DNA of 64,000 bases from Natribaculum breve (GTDB lineage Archaea > Halobacteriota > Halobacteria > Halobacteriales > Natrialbaceae). Positions 17,540-26,681 of this stretch are shown here, piece by piece. Position numbers and translations under genes: made by a program. The stretch spans positions 372,001-436,000 of the forward strand of contig NZ_CP095391.1 in the NCBI RefSeq assembly GCF_023008585.1, written 5' to 3'. How positions within the stretch are numbered: position 1 is the first letter of the stretch; the number at the start of each line of letters is the position of its first letter. Under the pieces are notes generated by a model, which saw only the letters and a list, made by a program, of their open reading frames with translations, had not been told where the DNA came from and did not search any database.

Positions 17540-18577
17540 TTAGTCGGCGATCGGTTGCGCGTTCTCCCGGGCGAATAGGTCGAGTATGATTTTCGCACCC
17601 CCGAGGACCACGGGGCCGATGAACAGGCCAATCGCTCCAAACACGACGAGTCCCCCGAAAATGCCCACCACGATGGTTGCCGCATTGATCGCCCCGCTCC
17701 GGCCGATGATTACTGGCCGAAGGTAGATGTCGGAGACGCTAATTATCGAACCATACACCAGTATCGCGCCCGCTGCCACGGGCCGTCCGACCAGAAGAAG
17801 ATAGGTCGAAACCGGCACCCAGACACCGAACGTGCCGATTAGCGGGAGCAGCGTGAGGACGAAGGTCGCGACGGTCAGGAAGACGACCCCGGACATACCA
17901 ACGAGTGCTAGTCCGATCCCTAACAGCACGGCTTGGATACCCGCGACAGCGACGTTACCCACGACGGAGGCCCACATGAGGTGGTCGAGTTCTACGAACA
18001 GTTCTCGCTGTACACGATCGTCGACGGGGACGACCGATTCCAGCCACGCGACGAACCGCTCGCCGTCGCGTAACAGTGCGAAGAGGACGAAACCTGTCAC
18101 GGTGAACCCAATCAGTACACCTGGGAGGCCGCCGATGACGGAGAGTGTGCCAGTGGCGAGTCGCTGCGCGGTCTGCGTGATAGGATCCTGATAGGTCGCG
18201 TACAACAGGTCGAGGTCGACGACGAATCCGATGGTTTCGAATCGGTCCTCGATACGGCCCGGTCTGAACGCTCCCTCCTGGATTGCGGTGAAGAGCGCCA
18301 GGCCCTGCTGAAAAGCGATAGCGAGGACGTATACGACCGGAATGAAAAATACGACTATCGACATCGCGATGGTGGCGACCGCTGCCGTCGCCGAACTCAG
18401 CCATTGCTCGAGTCTCCGTTGTACGGGTGTGAGAACGTATGCGAGCACGATCGCGAGCAAGACGTATTGCAAGTATGTGAAGACGAGCAGTACGGCGAGC
18501 GCCGTGCTTACCACTGCGAAGATCGTCAGTGCATTCCAGTGCGAAGACTGCTGTGGCGGCTCGCTCTTCTTCGTCAT
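17540..18577 (-). CDS. AI-2E (TqsA/PerM) family transporter
   Basis: A 345-aa membrane protein with about eight helices. It starts with a polar leader then ALTIFAVVSTALAVLLVFTY, contains the conserved ALLRDGERFVAWLESVVPV segment followed by the amphipathic region, and ends with the family pattern GGLVVFGAIGLFIGPVVLGG. Family members export small signalling molecules or act as Na+/H+ antiporters in some halophiles; the substrate here is unknown. ATG 18577 (MTKKSEPPQQ) is chosen; an in-frame upstream ATG at 18691 adds an Arg-rich leader that is not membrane-like. Confidence 0.85.
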   Translation of the reverse strand: MTKKSEPPQQSSHWNALTIFAVVSTALAVLLVFTYLQYVLLAIVLAYVLTPVQRRLEQWLSSATAAVATIAMSIVVFFIPVVYVLAIAFQQGLALFTAIQEGAFRPGRIEDRFETIGFVVDLDLLYATYQDPITQTAQRLATGTLSVIGGLPGVLIGFTVTGFVLFALLRDGERFVAWLESVVPVDDRVQRELFVELDHLMWASVVGNVAVAGIQAVLLGIGLALVGMSGVVFLTVATFVLTLLPLIGTFGVWVPVSTYLLLVGRPVAAGAILVYGSIISVSDIYLRPVIIGRSGAINAATIVVGIFGGLVVFGAIGLFIGPVVLGGAKIILDLFARENAQPIAD

Positions 18578-18698
18578 ATACACCTTTTCGACGGAGTCTC
18601 TTATGATTTCCGTGCCCGTGTCCCCGCGATTCTTCACATCAGGGGCCAGGCCGATTTCTCGATGACGGGTCTGAGATTTCCGGATGGACATGCCCAGA

Positions 18699-18740
18699 TG
18701 TCAACTGCCCCGCGCACGGTGGGGCGGGGAATCCGCCTCG
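18699..18740 (+). repeat. Short form of the CATCCGCCTCGC-ended repeat
   Basis: GTCAACTGCCCCGCGCACGG then GTGGGGCGGGGAATCCGCCTCGC. The first part is nearly identical to 27337-27375 and the end matches the 3' terminus of the multi-hairpin repeats. Here the interior is reduced to a single GC-rich stem (CCCCGC with GCGGGG). Confidence 0.55.
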
Positions 18741-19083
18741 CTACCTAGTTTGAAGCGATTTTTCAGATGGTGTCTACAGGATCGATAAGCACAGATGGAC
18801 AATACTCATACATTGGAAAATAGCTACAATAATCAGTAGATGTAGCTATCGCTAATCTTCTGTGACGGAGAGGTCGTCGCTCGAGCAAGACCATCATTGT
18901 CGAAAAGAGAGACCGCACTTTCTGAGGACAGAGATACTTCCGTATCGACGACACGCAACATGGAACCGAGACGTACCATCTGCTCACGGGCGTTTCACGT
19001 CCGTTCGCATGGCCCGTGGGGCCCGGAGGCTTCGCGCTCCGCTCACGGAGCGACCGGCGGTAGCAGAGAGTAGGTGAGGCAGT
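18741..19083. other. Intergenic, no supported gene
   Basis: AT-rich up to about 18860, then mixed composition. A GC-rich hairpin (CGCTCCG loop CTCA CGGAGCG) lies near 19029-19046, just beyond the 3' end of the membrane protein at 19084, and could act as a terminator. Short ORFs have no recognisable features. Confidence 0.3.
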
Positions 19084-19482
19084 TCACGGAAGAATCGTCG
19101 TTCGAGCCGCGTACTCGAGACCAGCGACACCGAGGATCATCGCCAGCGGGACCAGCCAGAACATCCCGTAAATAGCGAGTGGGCTATCGGCCGCTCCGCC
19201 GACCTCGACGGCGATCACATAGCCAGCGATACCGAGGAACGCGACCAGTGGGGCGAGATAACCGTACTGAACGAGGAGGTAGACCGGCAGGCTCGCAAGC
19301 AGGAGATGGCCCAAACCAATCCAGAGAGCGTAGAGGGCGACCTGTTCGGTCGTGTCCGCGGCGAACTCGTAGCCGCCGCGACGTGCGAGAGCGTAGAGTG
19401 CCAGGAGGTAGATCACTCCGGCGACGAGCGCGACCAGCACCGAGTGATCCTGACTCGAGGAAAGAAGCGGGAGACGTGTCAT
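19084..19482 (-). CDS. Four-TM membrane protein, unknown function
   Basis: A 132-aa protein with four hydrophobic segments (VLVALVAGVIYLLALYALAR; ALYALWIGLGHLLLASLPVYL; LAPLVAFLGIAGYVIAV; YGMFWLVPLAMILGVAGLEY). Charged residues between helices are few. No family was recognised. It stands alone on the minus strand between the AI-2E transporter and a secreted protein. Confidence 0.65.
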   Translation of the reverse strand: MTRLPLLSSSQDHSVLVALVAGVIYLLALYALARRGGYEFAADTTEQVALYALWIGLGHLLLASLPVYLLVQYGYLAPLVAFLGIAGYVIAVEVGGAADSPLAIYGMFWLVPLAMILGVAGLEYAARTTILP

Positions 19483-19608
19483 GAGTGCGTTTTTGGACGT
19501 GTGGTTGCGGTCGATGTGCCGTCAGTGTCGTGTGCTGTCGAAAGCGAGATTTCGCGTGCTATCCCGTGAGTGCTAATTGGTTGTGGAGCTGATATAGTCG
19601 TTCGGTCC

Positions 19609-20559
19609 TCACTCGTAGATCACGCCCACATTTCCGTCGTGGGTCTCCCACCTGGTTCCGCCCCCGAACACGTACTCCGCGGAGCGACTCCACGACTCCC
19701 AGTCGTTCATCGCCTCGTCTCGAGCGTCGTTGAAGTACCACGGATCGTCACCGATGAGATTGTGATCCAGCGGATCACGGTGGGCGTTGCCGATGACCTG
19801 AATCGAGTCTGTCGAGGAGTCGACGCTCACGTCGTAGACCCGAATGTGCCACTGTCGCGTGTAGTAGATCTCCTTGTAGATGTGTTCGTCCTGTGCCTGG
19901 GCCTGTCCGTCGTACAGAATGTACCGGCTCCCACTGCCAGGCATCGTCCAGTGTTCTTGCCAGTCCCGATCTTCCATGTACGACTGGAGCTGTGACGCGG
20001 TCTTGTCGACGGAGGACCCCCAGGCGACGTTGATCGGTCCAGTTCGCTCGTAGATGTCCTGGTCCTCAGCGCCCGACGCCGACTCGTAGACGTACTTCGG
20101 GCCGTCGTAGTACTGGGTCTGAGTGCGTACCTCTTCGGTCCCGTCGGTCTCCGCTGGTTTCTCGACCTCCAGGTGGTCCTCGAGCGTCCCCACTACGAGG
20201 TCGTCGCGATACTGTCGCGTGAACGGTCGGTCGGGATCGGTGTACTTCTCGGGAATGGCCTCGCGTGGAACCGGTTCCGGTTCGTAGGTGAGCACTGGCC
20301 CGCCAAAACGGCGCTTGAACGTGGGGCTGATCGCTCGTTTCTCGAGGTAGAAGTGCTCGTCGTCGTCGCTGGGACGAAATCGTTTGATTACCGTTGCTTC
20401 GGCAGTCGTCGGACCGACGTCGTCGCCGTCGCCATCGTCGTCGGACGCAGCAGCACCGATTCCAGCACACCCGATCAGCGCTGCGAGCGTCCCGCCAGTG
20501 GTCCGAAGGAGTCCTCTGCGTGTTCTGTTCCCATCTGCGAAGTTATTGTCGTCGACCAT
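19609..20559 (-). CDS. Tat-signal secreted protein of unknown function
   Basis: A 316-aa protein with a twin-arginine signal (NRTRRGLLRTTGGTLAALIG) and a Cys-Ala cleavage or lipobox-like region (GCAGIGAAAS) followed by an Asp-rich stretch. The mature part is Trp/Tyr/Asp-rich (LQSYMEDRDWQEHWTMPGSG; YYTRQWHIRVYDVSVDSS) without membrane segments. This suggests a soluble or lipid-anchored extracellular protein. I do not recognise a catalytic motif. A TATA-like AGTATAAAATT lies at 20586-20596 upstream. Monocistronic. Confidence 0.7.
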   Translation of the reverse strand: MVDDNNFADGNRTRRGLLRTTGGTLAALIGCAGIGAAASDDDGDGDDVGPTTAEATVIKRFRPSDDDEHFYLEKRAISPTFKRRFGGPVLTYEPEPVPREAIPEKYTDPDRPFTRQYRDDLVVGTLEDHLEVEKPAETDGTEEVRTQTQYYDGPKYVYESASGAEDQDIYERTGPINVAWGSSVDKTASQLQSYMEDRDWQEHWTMPGSGSRYILYDGQAQAQDEHIYKEIYYTRQWHIRVYDVSVDSSTDSIQVIGNAHRDPLDHNLIGDDPWYFNDARDEAMNDWESWSRSAEYVFGGGTRWETHDGNVGVIYE

Positions 20560-20787
20560 AGTCGACAGTTACAACGAGTTCGGATAGTATAAAATTCAAA
20601 CCATTAACACAACGGTGAACGAGAAAATACTATCGATCCATCAATAGACGTCTGAACTGTCGATAGGAATCGAGAGCGGTGTCGTCGGGAGGATCGAGGA
20701 AGGAAATACGCACGTTCGGGCTATCGGCAATCGCGACTCTCGATCAGGGAGCGAGCCTGACGAAAAACGGTTTAGGCGGAGATGATC

Positions 20788-21798
20788 TCAAGGAAGAACG
20801 CAGACGCTCGCAGGATCGATCGAAATCGAGACCGAATCTCCACGGCTGTACTCCACGTTCCCGTCAGCTCGTAGCGTCACCGTACGTTCGTCCGGCAGTG
20901 CAACGATTAGTTCCGTCCGGTCGCCCAGATAGGTGGCTTGCTCGACTGTCGCCTCGAGCGGCCCGCCGAGATCGAGCGATTCGGGCCGAACGACGACCTG
21001 GACGGGGCCGCTGGCGTCGAACGATCCGGAGAGTTCGACGACGCCGAGGTCGAGTCGACCGTCTCGTACCGTCCCCTCGAGAACGTTGGAGGTGCCGATG
21101 AAGTCGGCGACGAACGCGTTTTCGGGCCGTTCGTAGACCGCCGACGGCGTCCCGACTTGCTCGAGGCGGCCATCGTTGAGGACGGCGATGCGGTCGCACA
21201 TCGCCATCGCCTCGGTCTGGTCGTGTGTGACGTACAGTGCAGTCACGCCGAGGTCCGCGAGCAGGTCGGCGATTTCGATCCGGAGTCTCGCTTTGAGCGT
21301 GGCATCGAGTCCGGTCATCGGTTCGTCGAGCAAGAGGACGTGGGGTTCGATCGCCAGCGCTCGAGCGAGACCGACGCGCTGTTGTTGGCCACCCGAGAGC
21401 GTCGCCGGCAGTCGATCGGCCAGGTCGGCGATGTCGAGCATCTCGAGCAGTTCGTCGGCGCGAGCACGGCGTTGGTCGACCGGCACGTCTCGCATCTTGA
21501 GGCCGAATGCGACGTTCTCGCGGACGCTCATCGTGTCGAACAGGGCGTACGACTGAAAGACGAGCCCGACGTTCCGTTGCTCGGGCGGGACGTGCGTGAC
21601 GACCTGGTCGTCGAAACGGACGTCTCCCTTCGTCGGCGTCTCGAACCCGGCGATGGTACGCAGGGTCGTCGTCTTTCCACAGCCCGAGGGACCGACGATG
21701 CCGAGAATCTCACCATCCCGGATCGTCAGATCGAGCCCGTCGACCGCGGTTTCCGAGCCGTATCGTTTCGTGATCGACTCGAGGGTGACGGTGCTCAC
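20788..21798 (-). CDS. ABC transporter ATP-binding protein (PotA/FbpC type)
   Basis: A 336-aa protein with Walker A GPSGCGKTT (36-44), a Q-loop region at VFQSYALF, signature LSGGQQQR (134-141), Walker B LLLDEP (155-160), and the H-loop in YVTHDQTEAM. Residues about 240-336 form a TOBE-like domain (VVRPESLDLGG). This is the type of ATPase that serves importers for polyamines, ferric iron or thiamine. It is the last gene of a four-gene unit read right to left: binding protein, permease, permease, ATPase. A 94-bp gap separates it from the permease, but it is on the same strand. Confidence 0.92.
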   Translation of the reverse strand: MSTVTLESITKRYGSETAVDGLDLTIRDGEILGIVGPSGCGKTTTLRTIAGFETPTKGDVRFDDQVVTHVPPEQRNVGLVFQSYALFDTMSVRENVAFGLKMRDVPVDQRRARADELLEMLDIADLADRLPATLSGGQQQRVGLARALAIEPHVLLLDEPMTGLDATLKARLRIEIADLLADLGVTALYVTHDQTEAMAMCDRIAVLNDGRLEQVGTPSAVYERPENAFVADFIGTSNVLEGTVRDGRLDLGVVELSGSFDASGPVQVVVRPESLDLGGPLEATVEQATYLGDRTELIVALPDERTVTLRADGNVEYSRGDSVSISIDPASVCVLP

Positions 21799-21892
21799 CG
21801 ACGATCACCCCCGAGAGATTCGGTGCTGTCGTCTCGAGTGTGGGTATTCATTCGGTTTCGATACGCGACGTGTGCTGTGTGTCCGTCCATAG

Positions 21893-22846
21893 TCACTCTC
21901 GTACGGTCGTAAAGCCGCTGTTACCGATCGTTTGCAGGACCAGAATGGCCACCACGACGATCAGGAAGTAAATCGAGATGGCGGCCGCAGACTGGAGGTA
22001 CGGGGCGTTCGAGATGTTCCGGAACAGAAACAGCGAGAACGGCTTCGGATCACCCGTATGAACCATGTAGGTGAAGTTGAACTCCGCCGCAGCGAGCGTC
22101 CACGTGATGATACAGCCGGCGAGGATCCCCTGTTTGGCGTGCGGGAAAATCACCGTCAGGAGCGCCCGCGGCCACGACGCCCCGAGCGATCGCGCGCTTT
22201 CCTCGAGGTGTCGTAAGTCCATCGACTGGAACGAACTCTGGACGGTGAGTACCATGTATGGCGATTTGAGCAGACAGTAACCGACGACGAGTCCGAGTGC
22301 CGACCCGCCGCGTTCGGGATAGGTCCGGAGGAACGCGATGCCGAGGATTACACCCGGGACGAGGGGCAAAATCGCCAGCGTATTCACCCAGTCGCGAGCG
22401 TAGAACTCGTATCGCGACAGCGCGTAGGCGACTGGCACGCCGATGAGGACGTTCAGGAGCATCCCGGCTGTCGCGATGCCAACGCTGAAGGTGAGTCCGG
22501 GAATCGCGTTGGCACGTACGCCGTACTCGCCGAACCCAAGCACGTACCGCCAGTGCTCGAGCGTCACGAATCCGGTCGGTAGTGCGCCCGTCGCGGTGCG
22601 GGCGAACGACGAGACGAACGTCGTCACGATCGGCACGACCAGAACCGAAAGCGCCAGCAAGAGGACGCCGACGACGACGGGCCGACCGAGAAGCGTCGAT
22701 AGTGGCTGCCGATCGGCAACCTGAAACGCCGGCTCCCGTCCGAGAGCGGTTTCTGTGTCGACGTCGTCTGTGGGAGACTCGACCTCCTGAGTCTCGTCTC
22801 CCGTCGTCGAATCGTCCCTCGAGGGCGAGGTACGTGGTGTCGTCAT
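21893..22846 (-). CDS. ABC transporter permease (PotC/FbpB type), second
   Basis: A 317-aa inner-membrane permease with about six helices after an acidic N-terminal leader (about 40 residues). The cytoplasmic EAA-like loop is visible as HLEESARSLGASWPRALLTV, which contacts the ATPase. Its start is 1 nt from the stop of the preceding permease, so the two are co-translated. The pair forms a heterodimeric channel. The substrate is not determined from the permease sequence. Confidence 0.88.
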   Translation of the reverse strand: MTTPRTSPSRDDSTTGDETQEVESPTDDVDTETALGREPAFQVADRQPLSTLLGRPVVVGVLLLALSVLVVPIVTTFVSSFARTATGALPTGFVTLEHWRYVLGFGEYGVRANAIPGLTFSVGIATAGMLLNVLIGVPVAYALSRYEFYARDWVNTLAILPLVPGVILGIAFLRTYPERGGSALGLVVGYCLLKSPYMVLTVQSSFQSMDLRHLEESARSLGASWPRALLTVIFPHAKQGILAGCIITWTLAAAEFNFTYMVHTGDPKPFSLFLFRNISNAPYLQSAAAISIYFLIVVVAILVLQTIGNSGFTTVRE

Positions 22847-22847
22847 G

Positions 22848-23771
22848 TTAGATCGCCACCTGTTCCGCCCGGACGAAGCGCAGGCCGATGAACGTGAACG
22901 CGATCAGGAACGCAACGTAGACGACCCCGATGGCAGCCGCGATCTGACTGTTGAAGCCGACGGCGAGTTCGCGGTCGATTCGCAAGGTCACGACGACGAA
23001 CCCTCCCTGGAGGATCAGCACAGTACCGAAGATCGCCAGCGCGGACCGAAAGACCAGAATCGCGCCGGCAACGATTCCCGGACGTATCTCGGGGAACGTC
23101 ACGTGACGAAACGTCTCGAACGGGCTCGCGCCGAGTGACCGGGCGGCCTCCTCGGCGTCGGTGTTGACCTCGGCGTAGGTCCCGCGGAGGATCATCGTGG
23201 CACGCGGAATCAGGGAGTACACGTACCCGAGAAAGAGGCCGCCGATCGTCGTGGCAGTCGCCAGGTCGATCGCACTCCGACCGCTGAAGAACGCGACCGT
23301 CTGGGTCAAAAGACCCTGTCGGCCCAGTAAGACGACGATCATAAACGCGACGACGATTCCCGGCAGCGCGATCGGGAACGACACTGCCGCGACGATCACG
23401 CGCTCGAACGGAAGCGAGTACTTCTCGAGGGCGTGAGCGACGACGACGCCGATCGCCACGCTGACCAGCGTTGCGGCCGCCGCGAACCAGAGCGTGTTGA
23501 AGCCGATCCACCAGTAGGTCCGATCGGTCGCCAGCGTCTCCCAGGCGTCCACGGACCACCCCTCGTTGAACAGCTGTTCCTCCGAGAGACTCATCCGAAG
23601 CATCGTCGCCAGCGGCACGAACCCGGCGAAGATCGCCAGGACGAAAAACGGAATCGTCATGATCGCGATCCGTCGCCGTTCGCGCTCTCGCTCGGTCGTC
23701 GGGAAGACGACGGTGTGAACGCTCGACAGCGCCTGACGGATCGAATCACCTATCGACAGTCGCACTGACAT
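22848..23771 (-). CDS. ABC transporter permease (PotB/FbpB type), first
   Basis: A 307-aa permease with about six helices. It has an EAA-type loop EVNTDAEEAARSLGASPFET and the following Phe-Pro segment (TFPEIRPGIVAGA). It starts 6 nt after the binding-protein gene ends and is followed by the second permease after 1 nt, the usual gene order for an importer operon. The N-terminal 45 residues are cytoplasmic and Arg-rich (ERERERRRIA). Confidence 0.88.
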   Translation of the reverse strand: MSVRLSIGDSIRQALSSVHTVVFPTTERERERRRIAIMTIPFFVLAIFAGFVPLATMLRMSLSEEQLFNEGWSVDAWETLATDRTYWWIGFNTLWFAAAATLVSVAIGVVVAHALEKYSLPFERVIVAAVSFPIALPGIVVAFMIVVLLGRQGLLTQTVAFFSGRSAIDLATATTIGGLFLGYVYSLIPRATMILRGTYAEVNTDAEEAARSLGASPFETFRHVTFPEIRPGIVAGAILVFRSALAIFGTVLILQGGFVVVTLRIDRELAVGFNSQIAAAIGVVYVAFLIAFTFIGLRFVRAEQVAI

Positions 23772-23777
23772 GATCTC

Positions 23778-24947
23778 CTACTGGGCACCTGGCAACGGCG
23801 TGCGATCCGTGAGTTCGTTCTGTATCGACGCCTGTTTGGAGACGAGGTTCTCCTGGTCGAGGGCAAACTCCGCGTCGTCGTAGGCCGACTGGTCGGGGAA
23901 CTCGTCGGGCTGGTCGAGTTCGCTCGCTCGAATCGGACGAACGTACGCGTCGAAGAACTTTTTTTGTCCGTCGATGCTGAGAACGTAATCCATGAACAGC
24001 TTCGCCGCCTCGGGGTTCGGCGCGCCCTCGAGTAGGGCATAGCCGTAGGGGACGTTCATCGCACCCTCCTCGCCGTTCGGGCCAGTTAAGATAGCCACGT
24101 CGAGTTGATCCGCTCCGATTTCGTCGATGTTGTACTTCATGTTCAGCCCCGAGTAATCGTACTCGACGACGGTCGAGATCTCGCCGCTGGTCACGTCGCC
24201 CTCGATGTTTCGACGGAAGTCCGCCCCGTGCTCGGCGATTTCCTCGTGATACTCGATGACTGGATCGAGGTTGTCCAGATCGCCACCGTAGGCACGGTTC
24301 ACCGAAAGCGCCGAGGCCAGCCCGTTGGCCGTGTGCGGTGGTGTAAATGCCAGATCCTGTGCGATGTCGGGATGCTTGAGATCGTCCCAGGTCTCCGGCG
24401 CGTCGAGTCCGCGTTCTTCGTACACGTCAGTTCGATACGTCACGGCCGTCGTCATCTGTCGGGTGGCGGTCACGTGCCCGTTATCAGTTTTGAGGGTATC
24501 CGGGACTGTATCCCAGTTTTTCGGCTTGTAATCAGTCGTGAGGCCGTCGTTCATCGCCTCGAGGTTGAACGAGTAGCCGCCGTTGAACGCCGAGTACGTC
24601 GGGTTTCGGGCGTTCGATCGAGCGTCCTGTAGTGCCTCGCCGGAAGATCCCTGCGCGTCGTACAGCGAGATGCCGTACTCCGATTCGAACTCCTCCATGA
24701 CGGCGCCCCAGTTCGACCAACCAGTCTGGACGGCGTAGACGCGCAATTCCTCGGGAAAGTTAGCCGCACTAACGGTCGTCTGATAGTCACCGTAGCCGAC
24801 CTCGTACTCGTCACTATCGCCGTTTCCACCGCTTTCGCTATTGCTCTGATCGTTGCTCCCGAGACATCCTGCCATCGCGCTGCCAAGTGCTGCACTACTT
24901 CCGAGAAGGACCTTTCGCCTGGTAGTCGACGAATTGTCGTTCGCCAT
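23778..24947 (-). CDS. Extracellular solute-binding lipoprotein, family 1
   Basis: A 389-aa protein. The Tat-type signal with RRK at 10-12 ends in a lipobox AMAGC (Cys28), followed by an Asn/Ser/Gly/Asp-rich linker, as in haloarchaeal anchored binding proteins. The body has the periplasmic-binding-protein fold, with PETWDDLKHPDIAQDLAFTP and EAAKLFMDYVLSIDGQKKFF typical of spermidine/iron/thiamine-type families. It is the first gene of the operon. The preceding 100 bp are AT-rich and contain the promoter. No metal-responsive box like the one at 36462 is seen. Substrate: polyamine, metal or sulfonate are all possible. Confidence 0.88.
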   Translation of the reverse strand: MANDNSSTTRRKVLLGSSAALGSAMAGCLGSNDQSNSESGGNGDSDEYEVGYGDYQTTVSAANFPEELRVYAVQTGWSNWGAVMEEFESEYGISLYDAQGSSGEALQDARSNARNPTYSAFNGGYSFNLEAMNDGLTTDYKPKNWDTVPDTLKTDNGHVTATRQMTTAVTYRTDVYEERGLDAPETWDDLKHPDIAQDLAFTPPHTANGLASALSVNRAYGGDLDNLDPVIEYHEEIAEHGADFRRNIEGDVTSGEISTVVEYDYSGLNMKYNIDEIGADQLDVAILTGPNGEEGAMNVPYGYALLEGAPNPEAAKLFMDYVLSIDGQKKFFDAYVRPIRASELDQPDEFPDQSAYDDAEFALDQENLVSKQASIQNELTDRTPLPGAQ

Positions 24948-25269
24948 CGGGTCAATAGTTTGAAAGAATTGGTAAAGATGTTGCTATGAAAACACTATCT
25001 AGATCTTAACTAAACATACAACTATGTATTCCACCCAACATGAATGACTTTTTATACCCAGGTTTTGAGACGGTATCCTCGTGACGGAAATTGCTAGTTG
25101 AATGAAGGGGCTCGAACGCCACCCGTAACATCGACATCACCTGGTAACACCAATGTCAGATGAATTATATAGGAATATAGCCGCTACGTTCTATCGTGAA
25201 ACGACCGACATCGAACGACCTCGAGCGTACCGCCGATCAGACGACCGTCGAAATCGAGGTGAGTGGGTG

Positions 25270-25686
25270 ATGGCGATCGAGTCGACCGCCGGCATCGCGC
25301 TCCTCGTCGCCCGCATCGCCTTCGGCGGTGTGCTTGCGTTTACCGGTCTCAACCACTTCGTGACGACCGAACAGATGGTCGGGTACGCGGATGCGAAAGG
25401 TGTACCGCTCCCGACCGTCTCCGTCCTCGGGTCGGGCGCGATGCTCGTCCTCGGCGGGTTGGGAATCGCTCTCGGCGCCTTTGCCGCCGTTTCGGCCGCA
25501 GCGATCGCGGCGTTTCTCTTCGTCGCGACCCCGATGATGCACGACTTCTGGAACGTCCCCGAGGCGGAACAGCAGTCCGAGATGACGCAGTTTCTGAAGA
25601 ACGCCGCCCTGTTCGGCGGAGCGATCGCCTTCGCCGTCCTGGCACTCGAGACGTGGCCCTACGCGATCGGCATCGGGCTCGTCTGA
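25270..25686 (+). CDS. DoxX-family membrane protein
   Basis: A 138-aa protein with four helices and the DoxX pattern LLVARIAFGGVLAFTGLNHF near the N-terminus, then a polar loop (TTEQMVGYADAKGVPLP), VLGGLGIALGAFAAVSAAAI, and MMHDFWNVPEAEQQSEMTQF before the last helix. DoxX proteins occur with thiol or quinone stress systems. Here it heads a cluster with a ring-cleaving dioxygenase (49 nt on) and an esterase, matching a quinone/redox detoxification theme. ATG 25270 is chosen; an upstream in-frame start at 25153 adds an Arg-rich leader. A TATA-like TTTTTATACC lies about 200 bp upstream. Confidence 0.82.
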   Translation: MAIESTAGIALLVARIAFGGVLAFTGLNHFVTTEQMVGYADAKGVPLPTVSVLGSGAMLVLGGLGIALGAFAAVSAAAIAAFLFVATPMMHDFWNVPEAEQQSEMTQFLKNAALFGGAIAFAVLALETWPYAIGIGLV

Positions 25687-25735
25687 GGCTGTCGGTCGAT
25701 AGTATGAACACCTGCGTCTACATCCAGATCCAACG

Positions 25736-26680
25736 ATGCACACACACGGACTCCACCACGTGACTGCCGTCGCAAGCGACCCCCAGCGGAACGTGGACTT
25801 CTACACGGAGGTCCTCGGACTCCGGCTGGTAAAGCAGACGGTGAACTTCGACGAGACGTCGACGTATCACCTCTACTACGGGAACGAAACCGGAACGCCA
25901 GGGACCGTCCTGACGTTCTTCCCCTTCGAGGGTGCACACCAGGGACGGCCGGGCAAGGGGCAAGCGACCGCCACGGGATTCGTCGTTCCCGAGTCTGCAG
26001 TCGACTACTGGGTCGACCGTCTAACGGCACACGACGTCGCAGTCGACGATCCTGTCGAACGGTTCGACGAGACGGTCGTCCGATTCGAAGATCCCGACGG
26101 CCAGCCACTCGAGCTCGTGACCGGCGAGACGGACGTCGAGCCGTGGGCCGACGGTCCCGTGCCCGTCGACGACGCGATCCGAGGGTTCCACGGCGTCACC
26201 CTCGAGCCGCTCGATTCCGAGGCAACGGGAACCGTTCTCGAGACCCTCGGGTACGAACAGGTCAGAACGGAAGCGAACCGGGTACGGTACCGAGTGCCGG
26301 GTGAACGCGCGAGCGTGGTCGACCTGCGGACTGACGGCGGCGAACGTGGCCAGCCGGGCGCCGGGACTGTCCACCACGTCGCGTTTCGGACGCCCAACGA
26401 CGAGACCCAGGACGCGTGGCGCGAGCGACTCTCCGACGCAGGGCTGTTCGTCACACCCCAGAAGGACCGCCAGTACTTCCGCTCGATCTACTTCCGAGAG
26501 CCCGGCGGCGTCCTGTTCGAGATCGCGACCGATGGCCCCGGTTTCACTCGCGACGAGTCGGTTCCGGCCCTCGGGACGAACCTGAAGCTGCCGCCGTGGC
26601 TGGAAAGTGACCGAGAGCGACTCGAGGAACGCCTTCCCGAACTCGAACTCGATCTCACGACCGTTTCGGAGGCGAACTGA
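25736..26680 (+). CDS. Ring-cleaving dioxygenase (MhqO-like, VOC superfamily)
   Basis: A 314-aa protein with two vicinal-oxygen-chelate domains. The first starts GLHHVTAVASDPQRNVDFYT and the second contains GTVHHVAFRTPNDETQDAWR. Metal ligands are expected at His8, the His pair in VHHVAF and Glu in LFEIATDGPGF. The late segment EPGGVLFEIATDGPGFTRDE is typical of MhqO-type enzymes, which open hydroquinone or catechol rings. It is followed after 1 nt by an MhqD-like hydrolase, the same pairing seen in bacterial quinone-resistance operons. Confidence 0.87.
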   Translation: MHTHGLHHVTAVASDPQRNVDFYTEVLGLRLVKQTVNFDETSTYHLYYGNETGTPGTVLTFFPFEGAHQGRPGKGQATATGFVVPESAVDYWVDRLTAHDVAVDDPVERFDETVVRFEDPDGQPLELVTGETDVEPWADGPVPVDDAIRGFHGVTLEPLDSEATGTVLETLGYEQVRTEANRVRYRVPGERASVVDLRTDGGERGQPGAGTVHHVAFRTPNDETQDAWRERLSDAGLFVTPQKDRQYFRSIYFREPGGVLFEIATDGPGFTRDESVPALGTNLKLPPWLESDRERLEERLPELELDLTTVSEAN

Positions 26681-26681
26681 C

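Noticed and set aside
18741..19083. Possible tRNA or small RNA gene
   Set aside because: No cloverleaf or conserved T-loop could be found; only a simple GC-rich hairpin near 19030.
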